A DNA stretch of 64,000 nt from Lachnospiraceae bacterium (GCA_011959925.1 BLMD01000303.1:53374-117373); one strand, 5' to 3'; counted from the first letter of the stretch, positions 17,162 to 26,425 are shown. Program-made: numbers and translations. Notes: generated by a model from the letters alone, not told the origin.

Positions 17162-18217
17162 TCACTCACCCCAATGCAGCAATTCTTTTCGCAATTCAGA
17201 AAGCAAGTCCTTTTCCAAAACCTTTCGGCATACCTCTCCGTGCTTGATGATCAATCCCTCATGAACGCCGCCCGCAATTCCGATGTCCGCTTCTTTGGCT
17301 TCTCCCGGTCCGTTGACAACACAGCCCATGACCGCTACTTTTAAATCCAGCGGAATATCTGCTACCATATCCTCCACCTGATTGGCAAGCGAAATCAAAT
17401 CGATCTGTGTTCTGCCGCAGGTAGGACAGGATACGACTTCTATGCCCCCCTGCCGCAGCCCAAGGGTTTTTAAAATCAGTTTTGCCGATTTTATTTCTTC
17501 CAGCGGATCTCCCGTTAAAGATACGCGGATCGTATCGCCGATTCCCTGATGCAGGATCAGGCCCAGCCCAATGGAAGATTTGATATTGCCGCTGATGATC
17601 GTACCGGACTCTGTAATGCCGACATGCAGCGGATGGTCGGTCTGTTCTGCGATCTGTTCATGTGCTTTGACGCACATCAGTACATCGGAAGATTTGATGC
17701 TGATCACCAGATTATCATATCCCATCGCTTCGATCATTGCCGCTTTCCCAAGCGCGCTTTCCACAATCCCCTCGGCCGTTACACCATGGTACTTCTCGAT
17801 CAATTCTTTTTCCAAAGAACCGCTGTTGACGCCGACACGAATCGGAATATTCCGTTCGGACGCCGCATCGACAACCGCCTGCAGCCGCTCTTTACTCCCG
17901 ATATTTCCCGGATTAATCCGGATTTTATCCGCTCCGTTTTCGATCGCCGCAATTGCCAGACGGTAGTCAAAGTGGATGTCCGCCACCAGCGGAATGGTAA
18001 TCTGTTTTTTGATTTCACGGAAAGCATGCGCCGCTTCCATTGTCGGCACTGCACAGCGGATGATTTCGCAGCCCGCCGCCGTAAGCCGGTGAATCTGTTC
18101 CACGGTTGCCGCGATATCTTCCGTTTTCGTATTTGTCATAGACTGGATTAAAATCGGATGTCCCCCTCCAATGATACGGTCTCCGATGTTCACCGTTCTC
18201 GTCGTTCTTCTTCCCAT
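17162..18217 (-). CDS. ispG: 4-hydroxy-3-methylbut-2-enyl diphosphate synthase
   Basis: Iron-sulfur enzyme of the MEP pathway that converts MEcPP to HMBPP. The 351-residue protein begins with the typical MGRRTTRTVNIG and VLIQSMTNTKT-like segment, and carries the 4Fe-4S ligands Cys264 and Cys267 in SCPTCGRT and Cys299 in GCVVNGPGEA. It lies between rseP and polC, with dxr two genes upstream, so two MEP steps share one operon. No ispH is in view. Confidence 0.96.
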   Translation of the reverse strand: MGRRTTRTVNIGDRIIGGGHPILIQSMTNTKTEDIAATVEQIHRLTAAGCEIIRCAVPTMEAAHAFREIKKQITIPLVADIHFDYRLAIAAIENGADKIRINPGNIGSKERLQAVVDAASERNIPIRVGVNSGSLEKELIEKYHGVTAEGIVESALGKAAMIEAMGYDNLVISIKSSDVLMCVKAHEQIAEQTDHPLHVGITESGTIISGNIKSSIGLGLILHQGIGDTIRVSLTGDPLEEIKSAKLILKTLGLRQGGIEVVSCPTCGRTQIDLISLANQVEDMVADIPLDLKVAVMGCVVNGPGEAKEADIGIAGGVHEGLIIKHGEVCRKVLEKDLLSELRKELLHWGE

Positions 18218-18239
18218 AGTTTCCTCCGTCTGATTTCGG

Positions 18240-19274
18240 TTAAATAAAGAGCTTGCGGATATCGTTAAACATCACAAGTACCATAAGCCCCATTAAAATC
18301 ATAATTCCCACAAAATGTACCATACCCTCTTTTTCCGGGTCTACCCTCTTTTTCCGAACGGCTTCTAAAATCAAAAAGATCAGCCTGCCGCCGTCTAACG
18401 CCGGCAGCGGGAGTAAATTCATCACTCCGAGGTTTGCACTCAAGAGGATAGAAAAATTCAGCATACTCAGGAAAATATAAAAAATACCGTCCTGCTTGCT
18501 CGCGTCGTACGTATCCCCGATCGTCTTTACAATGCCTACGGGACCCGACAATTCATTCAGGCTGACTTTTCCGGTCACCAGCATTTTTAAGCTCTGCAGC
18601 GACGTCCAGATCCAATAGCCGACTTCATGGGCGCCGTACTTGAGATTGGTCAGAAGACCGCCCCTTTCCCGTTGTGCCTGCGCTTTGATCCCAATCATAT
18701 ACCGTCCGCTTTTCTCATCGAGCTTCGGTTCTATTACAGCCGTTTTCTCTTCTCCGTTCCTTTGATACGTCACTTCTAATGTCTCGCCCGGATAAAAGAA
18801 TGTGTACATACTGACTTCACGATAAAAATGTATCTTTTTCTGGTTGATTTTTACAATGACATCCCCTTTCTGCATGCCTGCAGCCTGGGCGGAATATCCG
18901 TTTATCGTTTCCGAAACCACCGGACGGTCAATGCCGATGCAGCTGAGTAAAATCACGGCAAACACAAATGCCATAATAAAATTAAACACGGGTCCCGCCG
19001 CAACAACGCTGATACGCGCCCAGACAGATTTCTGCCCGAACGCTTTCTGATCCTCACTTTCCCCGTCCTCTCCTTCCATCATACAAGCGCCGCCAAACGG
19101 AAATAATTTCACAGAATACTTTGTCTCTCCCTTTGTCACGCCAAACAAAGTCGGTCCAAGGCCAAGACAAAATTCATTCACCCGGATACCGTTTTTTTTC
19201 GCCAGCAGAAAATGCCCAAGCTCGTGAAATAAAATAATGATACTGAACATAAGAATTGCGATTATAAATTTCAA
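18240..19274 (-). CDS. rseP: Site-2 membrane protease RseP (RasP)
   Basis: Zinc metalloprotease that cleaves transmembrane segments, for example of anti-sigma factors and signal-peptide remnants. The 344 residues include HELGH at 17-21 in the first membrane helix, a central PDZ domain around AAGMQKGDVIVKIN, and the second active-site motif NLLPLPALDGGR near 290. It lies between dxr and ispG, the usual firmicute order. Only one PDZ domain is present, as in Bacillus RasP. Confidence 0.94.
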   Translation of the reverse strand: MKFIIAILMFSIIILFHELGHFLLAKKNGIRVNEFCLGLGPTLFGVTKGETKYSVKLFPFGGACMMEGEDGESEDQKAFGQKSVWARISVVAAGPVFNFIMAFVFAVILLSCIGIDRPVVSETINGYSAQAAGMQKGDVIVKINQKKIHFYREVSMYTFFYPGETLEVTYQRNGEEKTAVIEPKLDEKSGRYMIGIKAQAQRERGGLLTNLKYGAHEVGYWIWTSLQSLKMLVTGKVSLNELSGPVGIVKTIGDTYDASKQDGIFYIFLSMLNFSILLSANLGVMNLLPLPALDGGRLIFLILEAVRKKRVDPEKEGMVHFVGIMILMGLMVLVMFNDIRKLFI

Positions 19275-19275
19275 A

Positions 19276-20418
19276 CTACCACCTGCTTTCTATAAACTGA
19301 TAGACTTCTGATTCTGTTTCTAAAATCTCATCCAGATTCGGTTCTTTTATAAAACGGATTTCCTGCATAGACGCTTCTATGATCCTTGGGATATCCGGAT
19401 AGGAAATCTGCCGATGTAAAAACATAGCAACCGCCTTTTCATTTGCCGCGTTAAACACGGTCGGCTGATTGCCTCCCTTCCGCATGGCTTCATATGCAAG
19501 GGAAAGTCCGTAAAATGTCTTGATATCCGGCTCTTCAAACGTCAGTGTTCCAACGGATGCAAGATTCAGCCGTTCTCCGGTCAGGCTGCGCCGGTTCGGA
19601 TAATAGAGGGCATACTGAATCGGAAGACGCATATCCGGCGTCCCCAGCTGTGCAATCATTGCCCCGTCTTCAAACTCTACCGCAGAATGAATGACGCTCT
19701 GCGGATGGATCACGACCTGAATCTGTTCTAAATTTACATCAAACAGCCACTTTGCTTCCATCACTTCCAGTCCTTTATTGATCAGGGTAGAAGAATCGAC
19801 GGTAATCTTTTTGCCCATAGCCCAGTTGGGGTGTTTTAAAGCGTCTTCCACACGAATCTGCGTCAGTTCTTCTGCCGTCCTGCCGCGAAAAGGTCCGCCG
19901 GAAGCCGTCAGAATAATCTTATGCACAGGATTGTTTCCCTCTCCCTGCAGAGACTGAAAAATGGCGCTGTGTTCGCTGTCCACCGGAAGAATCGGCACAC
20001 GGCGTTCCTTTGCAAGCGGCATAATCAGGTGCCCCGCAGTCACAAGCGTTTCTTTATTGGCAAGCGCAATCGTCTTTCCCTCGGAGATCGCCGCAATCGT
20101 AGGCCGTATACCAAGCATCCCCACAATCGCCGTTACTAAAATTTCCGATTCCGATTCCGCAGCTGCAGCCAGCAGTCCGTCCATTCCGGATAACACGTTC
20201 ACATTCAGATCGGCTGTCTTCACTTTCAATTCTTTTGCCTTCTCTTCGTCCCACAAAACGGCAATTTTCGGCTGAAATTCACGGATCTGCCGTTCCAGCA
20301 ACGCGATATTGCTGCCTGCGGCAAGCGCCGTTACCTGAAGATCTTTCTGCCTGCGCACAATTTCCAATGTCTGTGTTCCGATTGAGCCGGTAGAACCTAA
20401 GATCGCTATTTTTTTCAT
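19276..20418 (-). CDS. dxr: 1-deoxy-D-xylulose 5-phosphate reductoisomerase
   Basis: Second enzyme of the MEP isoprenoid pathway, NADPH-dependent. The 380-residue protein has the nucleotide-binding GSTGSIGTQTLE near the N-terminus, LPVDSEHSAIFQ and LTASGGPFRG for metal and substrate binding, and the mobile loop region HPNWAMGKKITVDSSTL. It starts 14 bases after cdsA ends and ends one base before rseP, so all are co-transcribed. Confidence 0.96.
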   Translation of the reverse strand: MKKIAILGSTGSIGTQTLEIVRRQKDLQVTALAAGSNIALLERQIREFQPKIAVLWDEEKAKELKVKTADLNVNVLSGMDGLLAAAAESESEILVTAIVGMLGIRPTIAAISEGKTIALANKETLVTAGHLIMPLAKERRVPILPVDSEHSAIFQSLQGEGNNPVHKIILTASGGPFRGRTAEELTQIRVEDALKHPNWAMGKKITVDSSTLINKGLEVMEAKWLFDVNLEQIQVVIHPQSVIHSAVEFEDGAMIAQLGTPDMRLPIQYALYYPNRRSLTGERLNLASVGTLTFEEPDIKTFYGLSLAYEAMRKGGNQPTVFNAANEKAVAMFLHRQISYPDIPRIIEASMQEIRFIKEPNLDEILETESEVYQFIESRW

Positions 20419-20432
20419 GTCATACTCCTCTT

Positions 20433-21236
20433 CTATTTCAAAAGAAACGCCGCCAGATAATAGATGACCGGAGCCGTAAAAATAACGCTGTCAAATCTGT
20501 CTAAGATTCCCCCGTGCCCCGGAATTAAGGTTCCGTAATCTTTTTTCCCGTAATTGCGTTTTATAGCGGATGCTGCCAGGTCTCCGACCATAGAAATCAG
20601 CGCTCCCACGCCGGAAATCAGCGCCAGCAGAACCATTTCCTCGGTCTGCACCTGCATCTGTTCCTGAAACACACAGGTATATAAAAGAGTCAGCAGCATA
20701 CTGCCGGCAATCCCCCCAACGGCACCCTCTATGGATTTCTTCGGGCTTAATTTCGGCGACATTTTGTGTTTTCCGAACAAAACACCGACACAGTAAGCAC
20801 AGGTATCGCATCCCCAGGAACACAGAAAGATCAGCCATACGAGGTATGCTCCTCTCTCCAACATTCTGGTCTGGTAAATACAAGAAAGCATCGCCGACAC
20901 ATAAAAAACTCCAAAAAAGACCGCCATAACCTGTTCCGTCCGAAACCTGGGATACGTCACAACGTAGACAGACATCAAAAGGATCAAAGTTCCCATAACA
21001 AGCGCCGTAGAATCCGAAAGAAAACCGGTCCATAGATTTCCATAAAACAAAACTGCCGCCAGATATCCTACGATCGCCGCTATGCTTTTTTCGATCTCAA
21101 AAAACCGGTACAATTCAAACATTCCGATCAAAGAAATCAGCAGCAGAGAACCTAATAACAGATCGCCTCCCGTAATAATCAATACCAGAGCAAGAACTAC
21201 TAAAACGATTCCGCTCAATAACCTTGTCTTAAACAT
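20433..21236 (-). CDS. cdsA: Phosphatidate cytidylyltransferase
   Basis: Makes CDP-diacylglycerol for phospholipid synthesis in the membrane. The 267-residue protein has about eight hydrophobic segments and the CDS signature at the C-terminus, IKRNYGKKDYGTLIPGHGG followed by ILDRFDS. The open frame extends 16 codons further, but the ATG at 21236 overlaps the uppS stop (ATGTTTAA, eight bases) and has GAGGATACGG ahead, which indicates translational coupling. Confidence 0.94.
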   Translation of the reverse strand: MFKTRLLSGIVLVVLALVLIITGGDLLLGSLLLISLIGMFELYRFFEIEKSIAAIVGYLAAVLFYGNLWTGFLSDSTALVMGTLILLMSVYVVTYPRFRTEQVMAVFFGVFYVSAMLSCIYQTRMLERGAYLVWLIFLCSWGCDTCAYCVGVLFGKHKMSPKLSPKKSIEGAVGGIAGSMLLTLLYTCVFQEQMQVQTEEMVLLALISGVGALISMVGDLAASAIKRNYGKKDYGTLIPGHGGILDRFDSVIFTAPVIYYLAAFLLK

Positions 21237-21948
21237 CCGTATCCTCTTCTCCTTTGATTTTTCCGTACCGTCTGTCTCTGGCACTATATGCGTCTACTGC
21301 CTGTTTTAATTCCGATTCGTTAAAATCCGGCCACGGTGTCTTTGTAAAGTAAAATTCACTGTACGCCAGCTGCCAGAGCAGATAGTTGGAAAGCCGCTGT
21401 TCTCCGCTAGTTCGGATCAAAAGATCCGGATCGGGAATTCCCGCCGTATCCAGATAAGACGCAAACTTCTCTTCATTCAGCTCTTCGGCTTTCAAATTTC
21501 CTTTTTCATGATCCTTCAGCATTTGCTGCATAGCGCGGATCATCTCGTCCCTGCTTCCATAATTGATGGCAATCTGTAAGCGCAGACCGTCATAATCGGC
21601 GGATGCGGCTTCTAATGTTTGGATGTTCTGCCGAAATTTTTCATCCAAACGACTCAAATCTCCAATGACGCGCACACGAATATGATTCTTTTTTGCCGTT
21701 TTCAGACAATTTTTCAAATAAGAATCCAGTAATGCCATAAGCGCGCTCACTTCACTCTTGGGCCGGTTCCAGTTTTCCGTCGAAAACGCATACAAGGTAA
21801 GATACCGGATGCCCATATCATAGGCGGCTTTCGAAATCACTTCTACATTTTTAGCTCCCATGGTATGACCATAATTACGGGGCATCCCCTTTGCTTTTGC
21901 CCATCTGCCGTTTCCGTCCAATATAATTGCGACATGATTTGGTATCAT
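21229..21948 (-). CDS. uppS: Isoprenyl transferase (UPP synthase)
   Basis: Condenses isopentenyl units to undecaprenyl diphosphate, the lipid carrier for cell wall synthesis. The 239-residue protein has the cis-prenyltransferase P-loop ILDGNGRWAK with catalytic Asp11, then YAFSTENWNRP and the C-terminal RTSGEQRLSNY and ELYFT-like YSEFYFTKTPWPDF. It lies downstream of frr after a hairpin and upstream of cdsA. Together with uppP at 55962 it forms the window's undecaprenyl cycle. Confidence 0.96.
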   Translation of the reverse strand: MIPNHVAIILDGNGRWAKAKGMPRNYGHTMGAKNVEVISKAAYDMGIRYLTLYAFSTENWNRPKSEVSALMALLDSYLKNCLKTAKKNHIRVRVIGDLSRLDEKFRQNIQTLEAASADYDGLRLQIAINYGSRDEMIRAMQQMLKDHEKGNLKAEELNEEKFASYLDTAGIPDPDLLIRTSGEQRLSNYLLWQLAYSEFYFTKTPWPDFNESELKQAVDAYSARDRRYGKIKGEEDTDV

Positions 21949-21985
21949 TGGTTTTACTTCTTCCTTTCGCTGTTATGGTGAAAAT

Positions 21986-22011
21986 GGGGACACGCATCAT
22001 GCAGTGTCCCC
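21986..22011 (-). terminator. Hairpin between frr and uppS
   Basis: GGGGACAC (21986-21993) pairs exactly with GTGTCCCC (22004-22011) around a ten-base loop that can add three more pairs. The minus-strand sequence after it is only weakly T-rich (ATTTTC), so it is either a partial, attenuating terminator or an RNA-processing or stabilising stem between translation and isoprenoid genes. Confidence 0.5.
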
Positions 22012-22030
22012 ACGCTTATAACTATCTCTT

Positions 22031-22582
22031 TTATACAGTCAGAATTTCTTTCGTTTTCGATTCCACTGCTTTATCAACCTGCGCGATATATTTATCCGTC
22101 ATTTTCTGAGCATTCTCTTCCAGATCTTTGATCTCATCCTTGGATACATCTTCTTTGGCAAGTTTTTTAAAGGAATCATTGGCATCCCGGCGAATGTTGC
22201 GGATCGCAACCTTTGTATTCTCGCCTTTTTTCTTGATTTCTTTCGCGAGTTCTTTTCTGCGTTCCTCCGTCAGCTCCGGAAACACGAGACGGATCACTGT
22301 ACCGTCGTTTGTCGGATTGATCCCCAGATCGGAAGTAAGGAGCGCTTTCTCGATTTCTTTTACCATTGATTTCTCCCAAGGCTGAATCTGGATCATCCTA
22401 GGTTCTGGCACACTGACGTTTGCCACTGACTGAATCGGCGTCATGGAACCGTAATAATCAACTTTCAGTTTATCCAACACATGAGGATTGGCACGTCCGG
22501 CACGGATGGCGCCGTATTCTTCCTCAAGATTCTTTAAAGATTTCTGCATTTTTGTTTCAAACGGTTCTAATCTTGCATCCAT
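22031..22582 (-). CDS. frr: Ribosome recycling factor
   Basis: Splits post-termination ribosomes together with EF-G. The 183-residue protein is full length and contains RAGRANPHVLDKLKVDYYG, the conserved VSVPEPRMIQIQPWE and LTEERRKELAK segments. A longer frame exists, but GGGAGG sits eight bases before the ATG at 22582. It follows pyrH at 17 bases, the conserved bacterial pair. Confidence 0.97.
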   Translation of the reverse strand: MDARLEPFETKMQKSLKNLEEEYGAIRAGRANPHVLDKLKVDYYGSMTPIQSVANVSVPEPRMIQIQPWEKSMVKEIEKALLTSDLGINPTNDGTVIRLVFPELTEERRKELAKEIKKKGENTKVAIRNIRRDANDSFKKLAKEDVSKDEIKDLEENAQKMTDKYIAQVDKAVESKTKEILTV

Positions 22583-22599
22583 ATCGTATCCTCCCTCAA

Positions 22600-23295
22600 T
22601 TATACCGTTACCACCGTTCCGCAAAACTCACCGGAAATCGCTTTGATAATACTATTTTCCTCATTCAGCGCAAATACATACATCGGCATTTTGTTTTCCA
22701 TGCACATGATAGAAGCCGTCATATCTACCACGGAAAGCTTGTCAGAGATCACTTCTTCAATCGAAATCCTGTCATACCGTTTCGCATCCGGATTCACCTT
22801 TGGATCGCTGTCATATACGCCGTCTACTGCCTTTGCCAGCAAAATGCCGTCCGCTTCGATTTCAACCGCCCGAAGAACCGTAGCTGTATCCGTAGAAAAA
22901 TACGGATGTCCGGTTCCTCCTGCAAAAAACACAACCATATTATGTGCAAAATATTTGTTCGCACGGTCTTTTGAAAACAGCTTTGTCATGGATCCGCATG
23001 CAAACGGCGTCAAAACCTGCGTCATCATGCCCACAGACCGGAAAATCTCAGATACATAAATGCAGTTCATCACCGTCGCCAGCATACCGATCTGGTCTGC
23101 TTTGGTACGGTCGATCGTCTCACTGGTACGTCCTCTCCAGAAATTTCCGCCTCCGATCACGATTCCCACCTGAATCTGCCGTTTCGTCAATTCCTTCACC
23201 TGCATAGCCACTTTGGTAACGGTAGCCTCGTCAAATCCGGTCTTCTTATCGCCCGCCAGTGCTTCTCCGCTTAATTTCAATAAGACACGTTTCAT
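22600..23295 (-). CDS. pyrH: Uridylate kinase
   Basis: Phosphorylates UMP to UDP; hexameric amino-acid-kinase fold. The 231 residues begin RVLLKLSGEALAGD and contain GIVIGGGNFWRGR and ILLAKAVDGVYDSDP. It is preceded by a bactofilin gene three bases upstream instead of the rpsB-tsf pair found here in most bacteria. Confidence 0.97.
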   Translation of the reverse strand: MKRVLLKLSGEALAGDKKTGFDEATVTKVAMQVKELTKRQIQVGIVIGGGNFWRGRTSETIDRTKADQIGMLATVMNCIYVSEIFRSVGMMTQVLTPFACGSMTKLFSKDRANKYFAHNMVVFFAGGTGHPYFSTDTATVLRAVEIEADGILLAKAVDGVYDSDPKVNPDAKRYDRISIEEVISDKLSVVDMTASIMCMENKMPMYVFALNEENSIIKAISGEFCGTVVTV

Positions 23296-23298
23296 AGA

Positions 23299-24126
23299 TT
23301 AGTTTCCTTTCTTATCTTCAAAAAGGCCCTGCACATCGATATCGGCATAGCTCTGAGAACAGAAACCTTCGATTACCGCGCCGTTATTGATCTGTACAGA
23401 ACGTGATTTGATATTGCCCATGATTACGGCGGAAGTATCTACAACAACCGGTCCCTGTACATCGATATCTCCTTTGATTGCCCCTGCGATCACTGCTGAA
23501 GATGCCGTGATATTACCGATCACAACGGAACCGATACCGATTTTAACAGTTCCCGTGCTGTTTACTTCTCCCTCAATCTTTGCAGCGTCTGCAAAAAACT
23601 CGGAAGAATTGCTGTTGCCTTCCAAGATGCCGGTAATCACCAGTTTGCCGTTGCAGGTTACGTTTCCCCCAATTCTTCCGCGGATATCGATGGAACCGTC
23701 TGCATTAATATCACCGTTAATGCTTGTACCTTCTGTGATCACTGTCGTCTCATCGGTAATTGCTTCCGGATTTACTCCCATAACCTGTTTTGCATTCATA
23801 GCCATTGCTTCTTCATTCATTCTTCTCTTTTCCTCCATTGTTGATCTTACATCAGCTCTTTTTACTTCTCTTGTAAACTCTCTCTCGATCCGCTCTACCT
23901 GTTTTGGCCTTACAACAGCCTGATCTGCTGCCTGCTCCGTCACCTGCTCCAGCAAACCGTTTAATTTGGAAAGCTCAGATTCCGTATCTACTTCCGAATC
24001 AAGCGTATTGACTACCATATCATCGTTCTCAAGGTTCTCCTGCTTTTCCAGATTCTCCGCTTCCTCCGGCAAAAGCTCGTTTACCGCCTGAGAAAAATCA
24101 TCTTTAAATTCTTTAAAAAAACCCAT
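23299..24126 (-). CDS. Bactofilin (polymer-forming cytoskeletal protein)
   Basis: A 275-residue protein whose C-terminal half (about 125-265) is a right-handed beta-helix repeat with alternating valine, isoleucine and glycine: TSINGDINADGSIDIRGRIG, then TCNGKLVITG, then VVIGNITASS and KGDIDVQGPVVVDTS. These are hallmarks of bactofilins, which assemble filaments at the membrane for cell shape or envelope work. The N-terminal 110 residues are acidic, charged and probably unstructured. It is translationally tight with pyrH, so it is expressed with the core operon. Its upstream neighbour encodes an envelope-anchored polysaccharide deacetylase, which fits a cell-wall role. Confidence 0.9.
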   Translation of the reverse strand: MGFFKEFKDDFSQAVNELLPEEAENLEKQENLENDDMVVNTLDSEVDTESELSKLNGLLEQVTEQAADQAVVRPKQVERIEREFTREVKRADVRSTMEEKRRMNEEAMAMNAKQVMGVNPEAITDETTVITEGTSINGDINADGSIDIRGRIGGNVTCNGKLVITGILEGNSNSSEFFADAAKIEGEVNSTGTVKIGIGSVVIGNITASSAVIAGAIKGDIDVQGPVVVDTSAVIMGNIKSRSVQINNGAVIEGFCSQSYADIDVQGLFEDKKGN

Positions 24127-24152
24127 CTTACATCCTCCATCTTTGTTATAAT

Positions 24153-25136
24153 CTACTGTTTTCCCACATTTGCCGCTGCAATATGCTGGACTACAGTCGT
24201 ATTTTCATCAATCGGCAGTATCTCTGCGCCGATCCCCTGCAATGCCTGGATCATAGGCTCCAACGCCTTTACGGTAGATACTTTCGTCTCTGCATCGTGC
24301 ATCAGCACGATGGACGTCTTATATTTTACCACGTCCGTCATCACATTTTCAACCAGTTCTTCCGGCGTATACGCCTGAGACGTCGCATCCCCGCTGGATA
24401 CGTTCCAGTCGAAGTAGGTGATTCCCTGCTCGTTTAAATAAGAAATAAACGATTTCATATCCGTACTGCTCACATGGTTGCTGCTTCCGCCCGGAAAACG
24501 GTAAAAAAGACATTCCTGACCGGTTATTTCATATAAATAATTCTGTATTCTGGAAAAATCCTGTTCAAAAGATTCCAGAGACTGATACAATGCGCTGTAC
24601 TTATGCGAATACGAATGCATGGCAAGCGTATGCCCTTCCGCTACGATCCTTTGATAAAGCGCTTTGGATTCTTCATCCTCCCTGCCGATCACAAAAAAAG
24701 TGGCTTTCACCTGATACTTTTTCAACAAATCCAGAATCTGCGCCGTATTGTTGCTGGGTCCGTCGTCAAAGGTCAGATATACTTTATGAGGATCACCAGG
24801 TCCCGCAAGATTGTCTTTTTGATTGACCGCCTGCGCAATATCATAATCTTCTTCGTATCCGTCTATGCCGCCTTCCAGATCAAAATACGCACTTTCCCCG
24901 GCTTCTCCCGGCGTCTGTTTAGACTCTTCTTCCATCTTCCCGCTCACGGTAAAGTTATCCAGCAGATAATTCATTTTCTCTTCCAGTGTATGCACTTTGA
25001 TCAGCAGGCTGGTACAAATTCCAACGGAAAACACAAACCAGATCACAAAAATACTAAGAATTCCTCTTCTGATCTGCGTGATTCTTTTACGTCTTCTGCG
25101 CTCCTGCTTTAGTCCATTTGCAGTACTTTCTTCCAT
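24153..25136 (-). CDS. Membrane-anchored polysaccharide deacetylase
   Basis: A NodB-homology enzyme that removes N-acetyl groups from peptidoglycan or other glycans outside the cell. In 327 residues there is a basic N-terminus, one membrane anchor at about 25-47, a short linker, then the catalytic domain: LTFDDGPSNN at 121-130 with the metal-binding aspartates and HSYSH at 174-178, the histidine metal ligands. The late motif IVLMHDAE supplies the final histidine. Promoter at 25172-25199. It may help lysozyme resistance or sporulation cortex work; the substrate is not readable. Confidence 0.92.
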   Translation of the reverse strand: MEESTANGLKQERRRRKRITQIRRGILSIFVIWFVFSVGICTSLLIKVHTLEEKMNYLLDNFTVSGKMEEESKQTPGEAGESAYFDLEGGIDGYEEDYDIAQAVNQKDNLAGPGDPHKVYLTFDDGPSNNTAQILDLLKKYQVKATFFVIGREDEESKALYQRIVAEGHTLAMHSYSHKYSALYQSLESFEQDFSRIQNYLYEITGQECLFYRFPGGSSNHVSSTDMKSFISYLNEQGITYFDWNVSSGDATSQAYTPEELVENVMTDVVKYKTSIVLMHDAETKVSTVKALEPMIQALQGIGAEILPIDENTTVVQHIAAANVGKQ

Positions 25137-25171
25137 ATATGACCTCCCTCGGTCAAAGCTGCTCTTTCCTC

Positions 25172-25199
25172 ATTGTATCACATCTTGTCTCTTTTGCAA
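25172..25199 (-). promoter_or_regulatory. Promoter of the deacetylase gene
   Basis: Minus strand: TTGCAA (25199-25194), 16-bp spacer, TACAAT (25177-25172), 36 bases before the ATG with a GGGAGG site in between. The core operon starting with bactofilin may also read from here. Confidence 0.65.
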
Positions 25200-25202
25200 G
25201 AA

Positions 25203-26351
25203 TTATTCCATATCTTCCTCAAATAATATTTCCGTATCCAAAGCACCTTCCAGATCTTCGTCTTCTCCGTAATACTCTTCCCCGGACACTTCCTGCAGAT
25301 CTGCATGTTCATACAAAAAGTCAATTGCCCGTTCTTTGATTAAATTCAGTCTGACATACGTTTCTCCGTAATCTTCTGTAAATTCTTCCAGAGAATCGTA
25401 TCCGTAATCGAGCGCCAGTTCTTCGGCATCATCATTAAAATTCTCATCCGTTACCGTAAATCCTTCTTTTTCTGCGATCGCCTGGGACACCAGTATTTCA
25501 TTCACCCAATTTAATACTTCCGCTTCCATTTCATCTTCATCTCCCATAAATTCAGAGAGATCCATATCAAACATTTCCGCGTATTCCTGATATTCTTCTA
25601 TCGTACTGTTGTAGCAGGCGTCGTACAATGCCTGCGGATAACCGTCGATGGAAGCCTGTTCCACTGCTTTCTGCAGCGCGTCGCTTCCCGCATTGCTCTC
25701 GGACTCTTCCTGTGCATTCAGCATCAGCTCTTCCATCGTTGCTTCCTCAAATTCTTTGATCGAAGCATAATCCGTCACTTCTGCAATAAATGCGTCGTTG
25801 TATTCCGGAACGATCACTTCACTGACAGAATTGACAGTCACTGAAAATTCTGCTTCTTTTCCCCCCAGCTCTTCGTCGTAATCCTCCGGATACGTGATAC
25901 GAAACGTCACATTCTCTTTCGCCTTTTTTCCGATCAGGTTTTTTTCAAACTCTTCCAAAAACTCCCCTTCGCCAAGCGTAAATGCATACCCTTCGTTGCT
26001 GCCGCCGTCAAATTCTTCCCCATTGATCGTTCCTGTAAAATCAATGTTTACATAATCGCCGTTTTGTATGGCACGATCCGAGATTTCTTTATACTCCGTA
26101 TTATTATTGAGCAAATACTCAATTTCCATTTCCACGCCGTCATCCGGAACCGTCGGCACGGGATACTGTACGGTAAGACCTTTGTATTCTCCCAGCGTTA
26201 CATATTTGCCTGCATCAAAATCAAATGTGCCGGTTGACGCCGTTTCCGTACCGTCCACGGACCCGCCAGCCTCTTTCTTATCGCCGCATCCTGAGGTCAG
26301 AAGCATGGAAAGACTCATTGCAAGAGCCGCTGCATATAACCTTTTTCTCAT
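25203..26351 (-). CDS. Trigger-factor-like peptidyl-prolyl isomerase lipoprotein
   Basis: A 382-residue exported protein. It starts with a lipoprotein signal peptide and lipobox LLTSGC (lipidated Cys22). Residues about 95-170 form an FKBP-type domain (GDYVNIDFTGTINGEEFDG, then YAFTLGEGEF and LGGKEAEFSVTVNSV) as in trigger factor, and a helical region after 175 resembles the trigger factor C-terminus. The ribosome-binding N-domain is absent. It therefore probably acts outside the cell as a secreted folding catalyst. The C-terminal 40 residues are very acidic (EEDED-rich). It is divergent from a secreted glucosaminidase, a possible client. Confidence 0.87.
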   Translation of the reverse strand: MRKRLYAAALAMSLSMLLTSGCGDKKEAGGSVDGTETASTGTFDFDAGKYVTLGEYKGLTVQYPVPTVPDDGVEMEIEYLLNNNTEYKEISDRAIQNGDYVNIDFTGTINGEEFDGGSNEGYAFTLGEGEFLEEFEKNLIGKKAKENVTFRITYPEDYDEELGGKEAEFSVTVNSVSEVIVPEYNDAFIAEVTDYASIKEFEEATMEELMLNAQEESESNAGSDALQKAVEQASIDGYPQALYDACYNSTIEEYQEYAEMFDMDLSEFMGDEDEMEAEVLNWVNEILVSQAIAEKEGFTVTDENFNDDAEELALDYGYDSLEEFTEDYGETYVRLNLIKERAIDFLYEHADLQEVSGEEYYGEDEDLEGALDTEILFEEDME

Positions 26352-26395
26352 AATAATTTCCTTTCTTCCATATTATGTATCTGCATTCCATAGGC

Positions 26396-26425
26396 ATAAT
26401 AACATAGATAGGAAACCAAAATCAA
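26396..26425 (-). promoter_or_regulatory. Promoter of the trigger-factor-like lipoprotein
   Basis: Minus strand: TTGATT (26425-26420), 18-bp spacer, TATTAT (26401-26396). Confidence 0.5.

Noticed and set aside
20491..21033. 180-codon minus-strand frame inside cdsA
   Set aside because: Out-of-frame shadow of the phosphatidate cytidylyltransferase, whose conserved C-terminal motif is in the other frame.
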